The notes under the pieces were generated by a model. The model searched no databases. It was given only the letters and a program-made list of their open reading frames with translations, and was not told where the DNA came from. This document shows, in pieces, positions 23,451 through 33,484 of a stretch of 64,000 nt of DNA (positions are counted from its first letter, which is position 1; each line of letters opens with the position of its first letter). Origin of the DNA: Laetiporus sulphureus 93-53 (Eukaryota > Basidiomycota > Agaricomycetes > Polyporales > Laetiporaceae); the NCBI RefSeq assembly GCF_001632365.1, contig NW_024468521.1, forward strand, positions 124,001 through 188,000, given 5' to 3'. The position numbers were made by a program, and so were the translations under genes.

Positions 23451-24329
23451 AGATGGCTTTCGTTAACTTTGGTACTCGACCTCTCTGGCATGACTTCCTC
23501 ACGTCTTTTGATCGCCAAATTTGCGTCTCGTCGAAGTCTCGATGCGACTCGATACAAATAATAAATCAGCACGGGCTTGAATTGGCTGCCTTCAGTTACC
23601 TCTCATGCACTGGAGATCAAACGCGCTCGCTTCCACTCGAGATTGCGTCTCTGTCGACTGGAAACGTTAAAGAGCTCACGTAAAAGCCTCGCTGGTGCTG
23701 CTAGACGCCGAAACTGCCTGAGACTGATATGATATTTATCTGGTTTGGTTTAGCATTCATGCAAAAAGGTAGACGCTCCGGACCTTAGTCTATGCCGCCT
23801 ATCGCGCCTGTTCAGTTGTCCTGACACCTTACCACGTTCCGGGACATTGCGATCCATTGGGACTACGTTGGCTTGCGATCTTCCTCGCAGCAACAGTATG
23901 CCAGGAAGAATCGGTAGTATTTGATCAAGTACCAGCTCGACTGTACAGCTACTACTGACTATTACTATCATACAATGAAGACCGTTAATCACTCTGTGGA
24001 GTCCATATCTCCGAGTCCGTAATCATGTCTTTGATGTAGTCCGACACCTATCTCCGAGTCCGTAACGATATCCCTGAGCTCGAAGTCCAACTTCGAGTTC
24101 TAGTCCGCTTCCCGTCTTCACCTAGTCCTCCGCGTGGAAGGCCTGCTCCGAGTTCCGCGGCGCACTGCTCGCCCTTCCTCCTACTCGTATCCTCTCGACG
24201 CTCCACGGCCAGCCTCGAGATTTTGACCACTCTCCCCAACATCCACTCCTGTTTATACTCGTCAGCTCACTGATTGCAGACGCGCCAAAGGATGCGACTT
24301 ATCCATCATGCGACTCGATTCCGCGAGGC
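23451..24329. repeat. Non-genic, possible solo LTR fragment
   Basis: No gene is seen. Around 23820-23850 the words TGACACC, TTACCACGTTCCGGGAC and CATTGCGAT resemble the termini of basidiomycete Gypsy-type long terminal repeats. A unit ATCTCCGAGTCCGTAA recurs at about 24007 and 24049. No second LTR or polyprotein remains, so at most this is a solo LTR. The evidence is by resemblance only. Confidence 0.3.
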
Positions 24330-24790
24330 ACACGTCTGTGATGATGAATCGATATCAGTATCGACAATATGTGTTTGCGCGAGACCGCAGAAACGTACCG
24401 AGCGTGTTGTCCAAAACGGCCACCGACGAGGAGCCACCTCCAAGCCACGGCATCTCTGCTGTCGGTCTTGATCTTGACGGCAAAAGTTCGCGGGCAAGTC
24501 TGAAGGAGCGTGAGGATGAATAGCTGGCGCTATGTGCAGCGATAGTAAGGCATACCCAGCATGCCGATTCCTCAGAAGTTGGCGAAGAAGGGAAGGAAAA
24601 CCAACTATCAACTTGCGGTATCTCTGCTGTCGACCTTGATCTTGACGGCGAAAGATTCGCGGACACGGCTGCATAGGCTGTGCACTGATGATGTTGACCG
24701 AGTACGATGAGTGAAATATGACAATACTCACCCAGCGTGTCGGCGTCAATGTCGGCGACGAAAGCGAACGCAAGCACACGGACCAGGCGT
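24330..24790. repeat. Repeat cassette, copy 0
   Basis: First of three related blocks (others at 27800 and 31360). Each holds two sub-copies of a roughly 35 bp motif containing CTTGACCTTGACGGCGAAAG-like sequence (here 24452-24486 and 24620-24654), about 170 bp apart. On the minus strand this copy looks like short exons (SPSRSRSTAEIPQ, SPTSEESACW; ELLPSRSRPTAEMPWLGGG) separated by GTGAGT...CAG and GTATGC...CAG intron-like spacers. In the next copy the same frames contain a stop codon and a shift, so coding is doubtful. Confidence 0.6.
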
Positions 24791-25494
24791 AAGAGAGGAT
24801 AAAAGCAGATGAACGAAAGCAGATGAACGAGCCCTGATGGTGGAAGGTTGAAGGAGAACAGCTCCTGAAGAGACGAGGGCGAAAGGGCGCATTTATGTGT
24901 GCATAATTCTAGAGGCTGACACTGTCAGAGGTTTGCACGGTCTTCGCATAATCGCGACCGCTCATGCCGTCATGGCATCCCCATTTATGTGCGCAACATG
25001 AATTCATGTTTTTGTCATCTCATCATAACCGAAGAGCTCGCCAATGTGATTTTCTCTGTCAACCGTGCTGAGGTCGGCTCGTTGACCTCTTATTAGTACG
25101 TGATCGCGTTTGGACCTGTTCCGGATTTCATCTCGCCATTCTCGCAGCATATATCATTGCCCGGGGATTAAATACTAGAGAAAGATCATTACTGTGAAGC
25201 ATGGAGACGGTGAGCCGTAGTTGAAATTATCAGCGCGCTCCATGAAAACAGCGGATGGACAAGGGAGTATGAAAGGCGTCCGGACTCCATGATGGTATCG
25301 GGATACTACTATCGACCACGATGTGTCGCGATCTCTCTGCGATGAGAAGCGTGTTTCAGTACATAGACCGAACATCGTTTCGAAGACACTGATAATCACT
25401 TGTAAGCTCATTCACACTTCTGTTCCATGAAATCGCGCGTTATGATAGGGAATATTCAAACCACCTCGTGTACTAAGTGCAGGTGGCATGCCAG
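24791..25494. repeat. Spacer and 3' flank of F-box copy A
   Basis: Homologous to 28261-29041 (shared words around GATCGCGTTTGGACCTG at about 25102 and 28673, and GATAATCACTTGTAAGCTCA at about 25391 and 28940). It is part of the 3.56 kb tandem unit. No gene is seen. Confidence 0.6.
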
Positions 25495-27309
25495 CTAGTA
25501 GTACGGATCCATCTCCCTTGGTGGCGGACCGTACCACTTCATGCCGGGGGGAATAGGACTCCAGTGGATATACTGTCCATAGCATAGCACTGGCTCGACG
25601 ATTTGCACCTTTCCGTCCCACTCCACCGTCTCCACAAGCTTGCCGAGTTTGTCGATGTCGCGCTGAACCACATTGCTGCAACGCGTTAATTTGACTCTCT
25701 TGATGTCCAAGCCTACCTCACGTCGCATCTCCAGACCCTCCCGCAGCATCCCGAGGTTATCCCGCTGATGCAAATGGGCGTGATCATCCTTGAGTTTCAT
25801 CTTTTCGAGCGCCAGGGTGTGCAACTTGGGCAGCAAGCAATCTTCGTCGTCGAAGATGATCATCGCAACCAGTGCACGATCAACTCCGGATTTGCCTTCG
25901 ATATGGGCGTATTCCACGTCTTTCATGGGTGCGAGAATATTCTTCCATTCCGTTCTGCGGGCGGGTGGGAAATGTTTGAGGGAGAGTGCGGTCACCTTGA
26001 CTGCAAGCGTGAAGCGCTCAAGGAATGATGCAAGTCTCGTTTGTTGTTGCACATCTCCGAATTGACAGAACATTACCTTGAGGGTGCAGTGACGATCTTG
26101 TTCTGCGAACGCTTTTCCATCGTTTCCACCTTCTCCATCACCTTCTCCATACTCCTCCTTACTATAATCGCCCTCATCTTTCTCTTCGTCATTCCCGCCT
26201 CGCTCGCGCTCGTGCACATTACGTTTGTCCTCTTCGTTGAACCTGTTGTCATGTTCATGGAAGTATGCACAAGCCGAATGTTTATTCTGGGACAGACAGA
26301 CAGTGGAAAGCTTGGAAAGGAAAGCCTCGGGAAGGTTCCTGGCAAGACATCGAGCGAGAGCGTGACCGCCTTCCAAGCCCGTGCAGGACAGACTAAGGGC
26401 AGATATACTGGGAAGAGAGAGCTGTTTCATGAAACGTATGCATAATTCAAGATCCGCGCTGATGTGCAGGGTGCGCAGGTTTGAGAGCGCAATTGCCTTG
26501 GAATAAGAACGGCGATTGGCTTTTTCTATGGTATCCATATCCGAAAAGACGCCGTCGAGATGCATTTCCTCAAGCAGGGGAAGACTCTCGAGTATGTCGA
26601 GGAATTCATATATGCTGGCTTGGGATATTCTGGGTATTTCCGCGACCGTGAGGTGCTTGAGCGAGGGAATGATGAGGTCGCTGCACCGCACAGCATATTG
26701 TTTGACATGTAGCGTTTCTAGAGGCCGGGCTTGTTGTAACAACGGTATCCATAAGCCCGGGTTTGACTCCGGCAGATTAAACCCTGCCTCTGTACCGGAC
26801 ACATGGAGCAAACGGAGCAGCGGCATCGGATTGTCGATGACGCTCATCAGATCATGTAGCATATCCTGTGGTGCAACCAGCACTAGTTCACGGATCCTTC
26901 CAGCCTCCATGGCTACCAGTTCAAATGCCTGCCTCTTGGCAGAATCTTCCTCGTCAAAATCCGCGGCAACGACGAGCGGTGCCTGTTTCGAGCGCTTCAG
27001 CAACTCAGTCATCCACTCGACGCGAGGAGTAACGCTGAACTGGCTCCAAAGCGCGGCTTCATCCAGAGCGACACCGCGCCAGAGCGTGCAGACATGCGAG
27101 ATCCCGATCCACTTGTAGAAATGGAAAAAGCCATAGGTCCTTGCGAGATGCTTGAATATATTCCCGAGGATTTCCGGCGGCAGCCTGAATATAGGCCGAA
27201 CAGAGTTCTCTCTGACTTTCAGACCACCAACATGGCGCTCGGTGAGCGAAGCGAGCCTTTGTTCGTCGAACGACTGGGACCCAATGGCGAGTGGGGCGTC
27301 ATCACTCAT
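25495..27309 (-). CDS. F-box protein, family I tandem copy A
   Basis: An intact single-exon coding sequence of 604 residues starting MSDDAPLAIGSQSFDE. F-box near residues 38-95 (FRLPPEILGNIFKHLARTYG, then WIGISHVCTLWRGVALDEAALW), followed by leucine-rich segments (LPLLEEMHLDGVF, LPKLHTLALEKMKL). An acidic low-complexity insert (around GNDEEKDEGDYSKEEYGEG) sits two thirds along. Likely role: SCF substrate receptor (family knowledge); substrate unknown. It is very similar along its whole length to the gene at 29042, differing mainly by substitutions and length changes in the acidic insert. A GTAAGT...TTGACAG intron (27325-27383) just upstream of the ATG is conserved in both and probably lies in the 5' leader. 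Confidence 0.88.
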   Translation of the reverse strand: MSDDAPLAIGSQSFDEQRLASLTERHVGGLKVRENSVRPIFRLPPEILGNIFKHLARTYGFFHFYKWIGISHVCTLWRGVALDEAALWSQFSVTPRVEWMTELLKRSKQAPLVVAADFDEEDSAKRQAFELVAMEAGRIRELVLVAPQDMLHDLMSVIDNPMPLLRLLHVSGTEAGFNLPESNPGLWIPLLQQARPLETLHVKQYAVRCSDLIIPSLKHLTVAEIPRISQASIYEFLDILESLPLLEEMHLDGVFSDMDTIEKANRRSYSKAIALSNLRTLHISADLELCIRFMKQLSLPSISALSLSCTGLEGGHALARCLARNLPEAFLSKLSTVCLSQNKHSACAYFHEHDNRFNEEDKRNVHERERGGNDEEKDEGDYSKEEYGEGDGEGGNDGKAFAEQDRHCTLKVMFCQFGDVQQQTRLASFLERFTLAVKVTALSLKHFPPARRTEWKNILAPMKDVEYAHIEGKSGVDRALVAMIIFDDEDCLLPKLHTLALEKMKLKDDHAHLHQRDNLGMLREGLEMRREVGLDIKRVKLTRCSNVVQRDIDKLGKLVETVEWDGKVQIVEPVLCYGQYIHWSPIPPGMKWYGPPPREMDPYY

Positions 27310-27324
27310 GATGAGGATATGGCT

Positions 27325-27383
27325 CTGTCAACAATTGTGATGAATGGACAGGGTATGCACGCGCGCTGAGATGTCAAACTTAC
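27325..27383 (-). other. 5' leader intron of F-box copy A
   Basis: GTAAGT donor and TTGTTGACAG acceptor, 59 bp, ending 15 bp before the ATG. The equivalent in the tandem copy (about 30881-30938) keeps both ends, suggesting a spliced untranslated exon. Confidence 0.5.
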
Positions 27384-27799
27384 CGCTGCAGAGTAGTGTT
27401 TGGATGTCAAGGCGTAGAAAAAGAAGATGGGAGGTGAGGGGAAACGCTCATCGCATGAAGAGCACAGCCCAGGGCCCGTATCGTCAAGGGATCAACAACA
27501 CGAGGCTCTTCGTGGACCCACTGATTACGTATCGCTTCGTGTCCCATCGATATCCAACAGAGCGACTATGCTGATTTCGAGTGCGCAACTAAGCTAGAAA
27601 GTACAGTGGCAGCAGGCTAGATCTAGACGGTGCCGGATACCGATGCAAGCACTTTTCGGAAGGGTGCCACAAACGCGAGCGTCAACGCTCATCTAATACG
27701 AACCGATCATACAGTTTTAGGACGAAGAGACTCGGAACAAAAGCTGTCTTCAAATGCATAACATACAAACTGACTCCACTGTGACGCGATTCGATGGGA

Positions 27800-28260
27800 C
27801 GATGAATCGATACCTGTATCGACAATATGTGGCTGTGCGAGACGGCAGAGAGGTGCCCACTGCCGAGCGTGTTGTCCAAAGCGACCACCGACGAAGAACC
27901 TCTTCCAAGTCGCGGTATCTCTGCTGCCGGTCTTGACCTTGACGGCGAAAGTGCGCGGGAACGTCTGAGGGAGCGCGAGGCGGATAGCGAGCACTGCATT
28001 GAACGATAGTGAGGCGTACCCACCGTACCGATCTCTCAGAAGTTGGCGGAGAACGGAAGGAAACTCGACGACCAAGTTGCCGTAGAGTCTCTGCTGTCGA
28101 CCTTCATATTGACGGCGAAAGGTTTGCGGACACGGCTGCGCAGGGCTCTGCAATAATAGTGTTATCCAAGTACTATGAGTGAATGATGACAGTCACATTC
28201 ACCCAGCGTGTCGGCGTCAGATGTCCGACGAAAGCGAACGAAAGCCTCACGCACACACGG
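27800..28260. repeat. Repeat cassette, copy 1
   Basis: Second copy of the block at 24330, with its two sub-motifs at 27917-27951 and about 28086-28121. It lies upstream (5' side) of F-box copy A and downstream of copy B. Compared with copy 0, the putative minus-strand exon carries a TGA stop and a one-base shift. Confidence 0.6.
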
Positions 28261-29041
28261 ACCAGCCTGAGACAGAATGAAATAAGACGAACGAGCCGTG
28301 ATGATGGGAGGAAGGAAACCAGCTCCTGAAGAGATCAGGGCGAGAGGGCGCGTTTATAGAAGTTCCAGAGGCTAACACTAGTGCAAGAAACTTGCACGGT
28401 CTTCGCGTAATTGCGATCGCTCATGCTGTCATAACATCCACATTTACTATGTGCGGAACGTACGTTAATTTTCTAGCTGTGCATCATTGAATAACACTAA
28501 GATGCTGGTTTAGATTCCCTCTGGCTCAATGTACACATCCAGCGACTGGAAGACCCCGAGCTTTCTCATCTAGTCTCAGCTCGCCTGTTTATGTGGCATA
28601 TAGCTCGCCAATGTGACTTTCTCTGTCAACCTTGCAGGCGACTCGCGAGTTCATTGGCCTCGTATCACGTGATCGCGTTTGGACCTGCTCCGGTTCACAG
28701 ATTTCAACTCGCCATTCTCGCAGCGTATGCGCCCCGGGCATTGACCAGGACAAATATCATCAGTACGAAGCACGAAAATGGTAATTTAGGTTGTCAGCGC
28801 GCTGCATAAAAGGGCGCATGTGCAAGGCATCATGAAAGGCACCCTGGCAGAGGCCTCCATCGGATACTACTATCGACCGTGATCTCTCTGCGATGAATCA
28901 CATTTCGGTGCGTAAACCGAACATCGTTTCGAGGACACCGATAATCACTTGTAAGCTCATTCACACTTCTGTCCGATGAAACCGCGCACTACGATACGGA
29001 ATGTTCAATAGCCTCGCGTGAAAGTGCAGGTGACACGCCAG
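28261..29041. repeat. Spacer and 3' flank of F-box copy B
   Basis: The tandem equivalent of 24791-25494, with scattered indels. No gene is seen. Confidence 0.55.
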
Positions 29042-30865
29042 CTAGTAGTACGGATCAATCTGCCTTGGCCGTGGCGGCCTACCGTACCACTTGAGATTGG
29101 AGTCGGGGGGGAAAGGACTCCAGTGCATATACTGTCCGTAGCATAGAACTGGCTCGACGATTTGCACCTTTCCGTCCCAGCCCACCGTCTCCAGAAGCTC
29201 GCCGAGTGTGTCGATGTCGCATTGAACCACATTGCTGCAACGCGTTAATTTGATTCTCTTGATGTCCAAGCCTACCTCGCGTCGCATCTCCAGACATTCC
29301 CGCAGCATTCCGAAACTATCCCGCTCATGCGATCCGGTGTAATCATCCTTGAGTTTCATCTTTTCGAGTGCGAGGGTGTGCAACTTGGGCAGCAAGCAGT
29401 CTTCGTCTTCGAAGATGATCATCGCAACCAGTGCACGATCAGCTTTGGATTTGCCTTCAATATGAGCATATTTCACGTCTTTCATGGGTGCGAGAATATT
29501 CTTCCATTCCGCTCTGCGGGCGCGTGGGAAACGTTTGAGGGAGAGTGCGGTCACCTTGACTGCAAGCGTGAAGCGCTCAAGGAATGATCCGAGTCTCGTT
29601 CGTTGTTGTACCTCCCCGAGTTGACAGAACATTACCTTGAGGGTGCAGTGACCATCTTGCTCTACGAGCTCTTCTCCATCTTCTCCTTCATCTTCTTCAG
29701 ACTCTTCCCCACTATAATCGCCTTCACCATCCCCTTCGTCCTCTTCGTCATTCCCTCCCCGCTCGTGCTCGTCCGCACCATGCTCGTCCTCCTCGTTGAA
29801 CCTGTTGTCATGTTCACGGAAGTACGCACGAGCCGAATGTTTATTCTGGGAGAGACAAACAGCAGAAAGTTTGGAAAGGAAAGCCTCAGGCAGGTTCCTG
29901 GCAAGACATCGAGCGAGAGCGTAACCGCCTTCCAAGCCCGTGCATGACAGACTAAGGGCAGATATACTGGGAAGAGAGAGATGTTTCATGAAACATATGC
30001 ATGATTCAAAATCCGCGCCGACGTGCAGGGCGTGCAGGTTTGAGAGCGCAATTGTCTTGTTATAGGAGCGAGGATTGGCTTTTTCTACGGTATCATTATC
30101 CGAAAAGACGCCGCCGAGGTGCAGTTCCTCAAGCAGAGGAAGACTCTCGAGTATATCGAGGAATTCGTATACGCTGGCTTGGCATGTGCTGTGTAATTCT
30201 GCGACCGTGAGGTGCTTGAGCGAGGGAATGACGAGGTCGCCACACCGCACAGCATATCGTTTGACGTGCAGCGTTTCAAGAGGCCGGGCTTGCTGTAATA
30301 ACCGTATCCATATGCCTGAGGATGGCTCTGGGATAGAAAAATCGTTCTCCATTCCGGACACATGGAGCAAACGGAGCAGCGGCATCGGATTGTCGATGAC
30401 GCTCATCAGGTCGTCTAGCATATCCTGCGGTGCAACCAGCGTTAATTCACGAATCCTTCCAGCCTCCTTGGCTACGAATTCAAACGCCTTCCTCTTGGCA
30501 GAATCTTCCTCGTCGAAATCCGCAGCAACCAAGAGCGGTGCCTGCTTCGAGCGCTTCAGCAACTCAGTCATCCACTCGACGCGAGGAGTGATGCTGAACT
30601 GGCTCCAAAGGGTGGCTTCATCCAGAGCAACGCTGCGCCAGAGCGTGCAGACATGCGAGACCCCGATCCATTTGTAGAACCGGACAAAGCCATAGGTCCT
30701 TGCGAGATGCTTGAATATCTTTCCGAGGATTTCCGGCGGCAGCGCGAATATAGGCTGAACAGAGTTCTCTCTGATATTCAGACTGTCAACGCACTCGGTG
30801 AGTGGAACCAGCCAATGTTCGTCGAACGACTGCGACTCAATGGCGAGTGTGGCGTCACCACTCAT
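29042..30865 (-). CDS. F-box protein, family I tandem copy B
   Basis: An intact single-exon coding sequence of 607 residues starting MSGDATLAIESQSFDEHW. F-box FALPPEILGKIFKHLARTYG, then WIGVSHVCTLWRSVALDEATLW; leucine-rich segments as in copy A. The acidic insert is expanded (NDEEDEGDGEGDYSGEESEE). Its start lies 3556 bp from that of copy A and the flanks are duplicated too, so the pair arose by recent unequal exchange of a unit containing gene, spacer and cassette. Both reading frames are open, suggesting both are still constrained or very young. Role inferred as SCF substrate receptor. Confidence 0.88.
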   Translation of the reverse strand: MSGDATLAIESQSFDEHWLVPLTECVDSLNIRENSVQPIFALPPEILGKIFKHLARTYGFVRFYKWIGVSHVCTLWRSVALDEATLWSQFSITPRVEWMTELLKRSKQAPLLVAADFDEEDSAKRKAFEFVAKEAGRIRELTLVAPQDMLDDLMSVIDNPMPLLRLLHVSGMENDFSIPEPSSGIWIRLLQQARPLETLHVKRYAVRCGDLVIPSLKHLTVAELHSTCQASVYEFLDILESLPLLEELHLGGVFSDNDTVEKANPRSYNKTIALSNLHALHVGADFESCICFMKHLSLPSISALSLSCTGLEGGYALARCLARNLPEAFLSKLSAVCLSQNKHSARAYFREHDNRFNEEDEHGADEHERGGNDEEDEGDGEGDYSGEESEEDEGEDGEELVEQDGHCTLKVMFCQLGEVQQRTRLGSFLERFTLAVKVTALSLKRFPRARRAEWKNILAPMKDVKYAHIEGKSKADRALVAMIIFEDEDCLLPKLHTLALEKMKLKDDYTGSHERDSFGMLRECLEMRREVGLDIKRIKLTRCSNVVQCDIDTLGELLETVGWDGKVQIVEPVLCYGQYMHWSPFPPDSNLKWYGRPPRPRQIDPYY

Positions 30866-31359
30866 GATGAGGAGATGGCTCTGTCAACAATTGTGATGAA
30901 TGGGCAAGGTACACACGCGTGATAAGATGTCAATCTTACCGCTGCAGAGTAGTGTTTGGATGTCAAGGCGTAGGAAAAGAAGATGGGAGGTGAGGGGAAA
31001 CGCTGATCGCATGAAGAGCACAGCCCGCCCATATCGTCGAGGGATCAGCACCACGAGGCTCCTCGTGGACCCATTGATTACGTATCGCTTCATGTCCCAT
31101 CGATATCCAACAAAGCGACGCTGATTTCGAGCGTGCGACTGACCCAGAGAGGATAGTGACAGCGTGTTATATCATTTAGATGGCGCCGGATACGATGCAG
31201 CTCGTTTCTGCAGCGACCTTCTGGTGCCACAAACGCGAGCGTCAATGCCCATCTAAAAACGAACCGATCATCAAAATTTAGGACGAAGAGAACGAAAGCT
31301 GTCTTAAAATGCATAACATCCAAACTTACTCCATAACGCAATTCGATGGCGCAAGGACC

Positions 31360-31735
31360 CACGCCTGCGGCGATGAATCGATATCGGTGTCGACAGTATG
31401 CGGTTGTGCGATACGGCAGAAACGTACCGACCTGTACCGACTCGCCGCGCGTGTCGTCGAAAGCGACCACCGACGAAGAGCCTCTTCAAACTCGTGCTAT
31501 CTCTGCTGTCGATCTTGACCTTGACGGCGAAAGTCCGCGGGCATGTCTGAAGAGGCCCAAGGCTGAATAGCGAGTACTACATCGAACGATAGTGAGTCGT
31601 ACCCAGCGTACCGCTTCCTCAGAAGTTGGCGAAGAAGGGAAGGGAAACAAACCCACGACCAATCGCGGTATCTCTGCTGTCGACCTTGACCTTGACGGCG
31701 AAAGATTCGCGGATGCGCCTGCATGGGTGATTCAC
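31360..31735. repeat. Repeat cassette, copy 2 (truncated)
   Basis: Third copy of the cassette, sub-motifs at 31499-31533 and 31670-31704. Homology stops near 31715-31735, marking the right end of the tandem duplication. Confidence 0.6.
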
Positions 31736-32239
31736 CATCCTGCCCTTGCGTGACCCAGGCATTAAAGTCTGCTGGAACCGAAAGATCTGGCTGAGCAGCA
31801 TAAACGTGGACATAGTAGACCCTAACTAGTACTTCAAAGCTTCAAGTGCTATGATCAAGGTTGCCGGACGCCCAAGTTCTCGCGTGACCGCGAGTGTCTG
31901 AAATGGACTTATGGCATCGCATCATGGCCATTGGCCACCGCACGGTAACGGAAACATTTCTTGTGCACAAGTCATGAGCAGAAACCGAACCCGATATAAA
32001 GCGTCTACCTGAGATAACGAACTAAATACATAGCGTTGCAATCCCGTAGTACTACAGCTATTAATCCGGGGGCCAGGCTTGATACAAGGACACGGACTAT
32101 TCTTTCCTCTCAGCCAATGTGCAACACATGCACCCAAAATACCATCCATGACATGACTGAGCTGATGAAACATGAAAGATCTGGCATGCATCCTCATGCA
32201 TAAGGACAGTGAAAAAGTGAAACCGGATGACATCGATGC
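31736..32239. other. Intergenic, no gene seen
   Basis: Lies between the end of the F-box duplication and the 3' end of the Clp1-like gene. Nothing recognisable. Confidence 0.5.
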
Positions 32240-33484
32240 TCAAAAGTCAACATCCCTCCCAGGAAGCACCTTCGAGCCAGTACTGATCGCAACCGCATTC
32301 AGCAGCACCTCCCAGACCAGATCAATTATAAACCAGATCCCCTGGTCATAGAGTCCCAGCGCACACACATTCCTCCACAAACCCTGCACCCGCGTAACAT
32401 ATCTCGTCAACAGCTCCTTCGCACTATACTTCATCGCCAAACTCTCCGCATACACGAGGTGCGCATTCCTCCTCGGATCCGCCAGCCTCGCAAACGCATT
32501 GTCAGGAAGTAGCGCAGACAAGAGGTTGTCAGCGCGTTTCGAGTAGATGTACGCCGCGAGGTCGGCAAAGGTGGCGGAGTGCGGGATGCACAGCGGGACG
32601 ACGGGGACGGTGTATGGCTCGCCGGGCGCGGGCCGCCCGGGATGCGAGGGTGCAAACTCGGGCAGTTTGGCGCAGTTCGCGGCCCAGACGAGGTGGTGTG
32701 CGGGGTAGAGCACGATGTGTTTCCGGAGGCGGTCCGGCTGGCGGTCATGTATCGCAAAGACGTGCGTCGGCGCATCGGAAGAGTCATCGCTCACGGACAG
32801 CGAGACCTCCTCGGGGATGCCCTCGCCGGTGTCGCAAATCGATTCAAACTCGACTGACGCGAGTATGTTGAGCATGCTGTGAGAGAGAAAACCAGACAGG
32901 TTAGATATGCAAGCGCGACGGACGCTGGCGACGTACCCAGGCCCGAGCTCGGCAAGCGAATCCTGTACGTACTCGACGGGTATCTCCGCAAGCTTCGGGT
33001 CGATAGGTTTGAACCGCGACGCGGGGACCGCGCAGTAGGCCGGACGGTTGAGCACGCGGGGAAGTGTGATGGATCCCTTTGCGCTCTTGCGCGGGACGCG
33101 CTTGGAGCGGGTGCGGATGCGCGCGGCCCTCTCGAGCGGGTGCTCCGGCTCGTCCGGCGGGTTCAGCTCGAACTCGAACTTGACGTGCGTGGGCGGGGAC
33201 GGCGAGCGTGAGTGGGAATGCCGGCGGCGGTAGGCCTCCTCGGCGGCGTATTCTGAGTGGGAGTTTCCGAAGGCTCGTGCCCGCCGGCGGGAAGACGACG
33301 CGCGGATGATAGTGGCGGCGACAGAGAACGATGCATTGTTCTTTGAAGAGGAGGAGGCGGGCGCCTGGGAGCCTTTGAGGCTGAGGAGGAGGGCGGCGTC
33401 GGCGTGGCTGGCGGAGGCGTGAGTGGAGGTGTCGACGTGCGAGCCCTTGCGGGCTGCCATGTGGGGATTGGTGTAGACGCCCAT
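32240..33484 (-). CDS. Clp1-like protein 1
   Basis: Reads as one open frame of 414 residues, but bases 32881-32940 are a typical 60 bp intron in frame (GTACGT donor, CTAAC branch site, CTCACAG acceptor). The spliced protein is therefore 394 residues, joining SLAELGPG to MLNILASVEFE. The N-terminal 110 residues are disordered and Ser/Ala/Arg-rich. The core contains IVLYPAHHLVWAANCAKLP, YTVPVVPLCIPHSATFADLA, AYIYSKRADNLLSALLP and GLWRNVCALGLYDQGIW. These words resemble the Clp1 family, basidiomycete regulators of clamp-cell formation and dikaryotic growth downstream of mating type (known for Coprinopsis and Ustilago). The assignment is from remembered family pattern. A second member lies at 36240, facing away. 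Confidence 0.6.
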   Translation of the reverse strand: MGVYTNPHMAARKGSHVDTSTHASASHADAALLLSLKGSQAPASSSSKNNASFSVAATIIRASSSRRRARAFGNSHSEYAAEEAYRRRHSHSRSPSPPTHVKFEFELNPPDEPEHPLERAARIRTRSKRVPRKSAKGSITLPRVLNRPAYCAVPASRFKPIDPKLAEIPVEYVQDSLAELGPGYVASVRRACISNLSGFLSHSMLNILASVEFESICDTGEGIPEEVSLSVSDDSSDAPTHVFAIHDRQPDRLRKHIVLYPAHHLVWAANCAKLPEFAPSHPGRPAPGEPYTVPVVPLCIPHSATFADLAAYIYSKRADNLLSALLPDNAFARLADPRRNAHLVYAESLAMKYSAKELLTRYVTRVQGLWRNVCALGLYDQGIWFIIDLVWEVLLNAVAISTGSKVLPGRDVDF

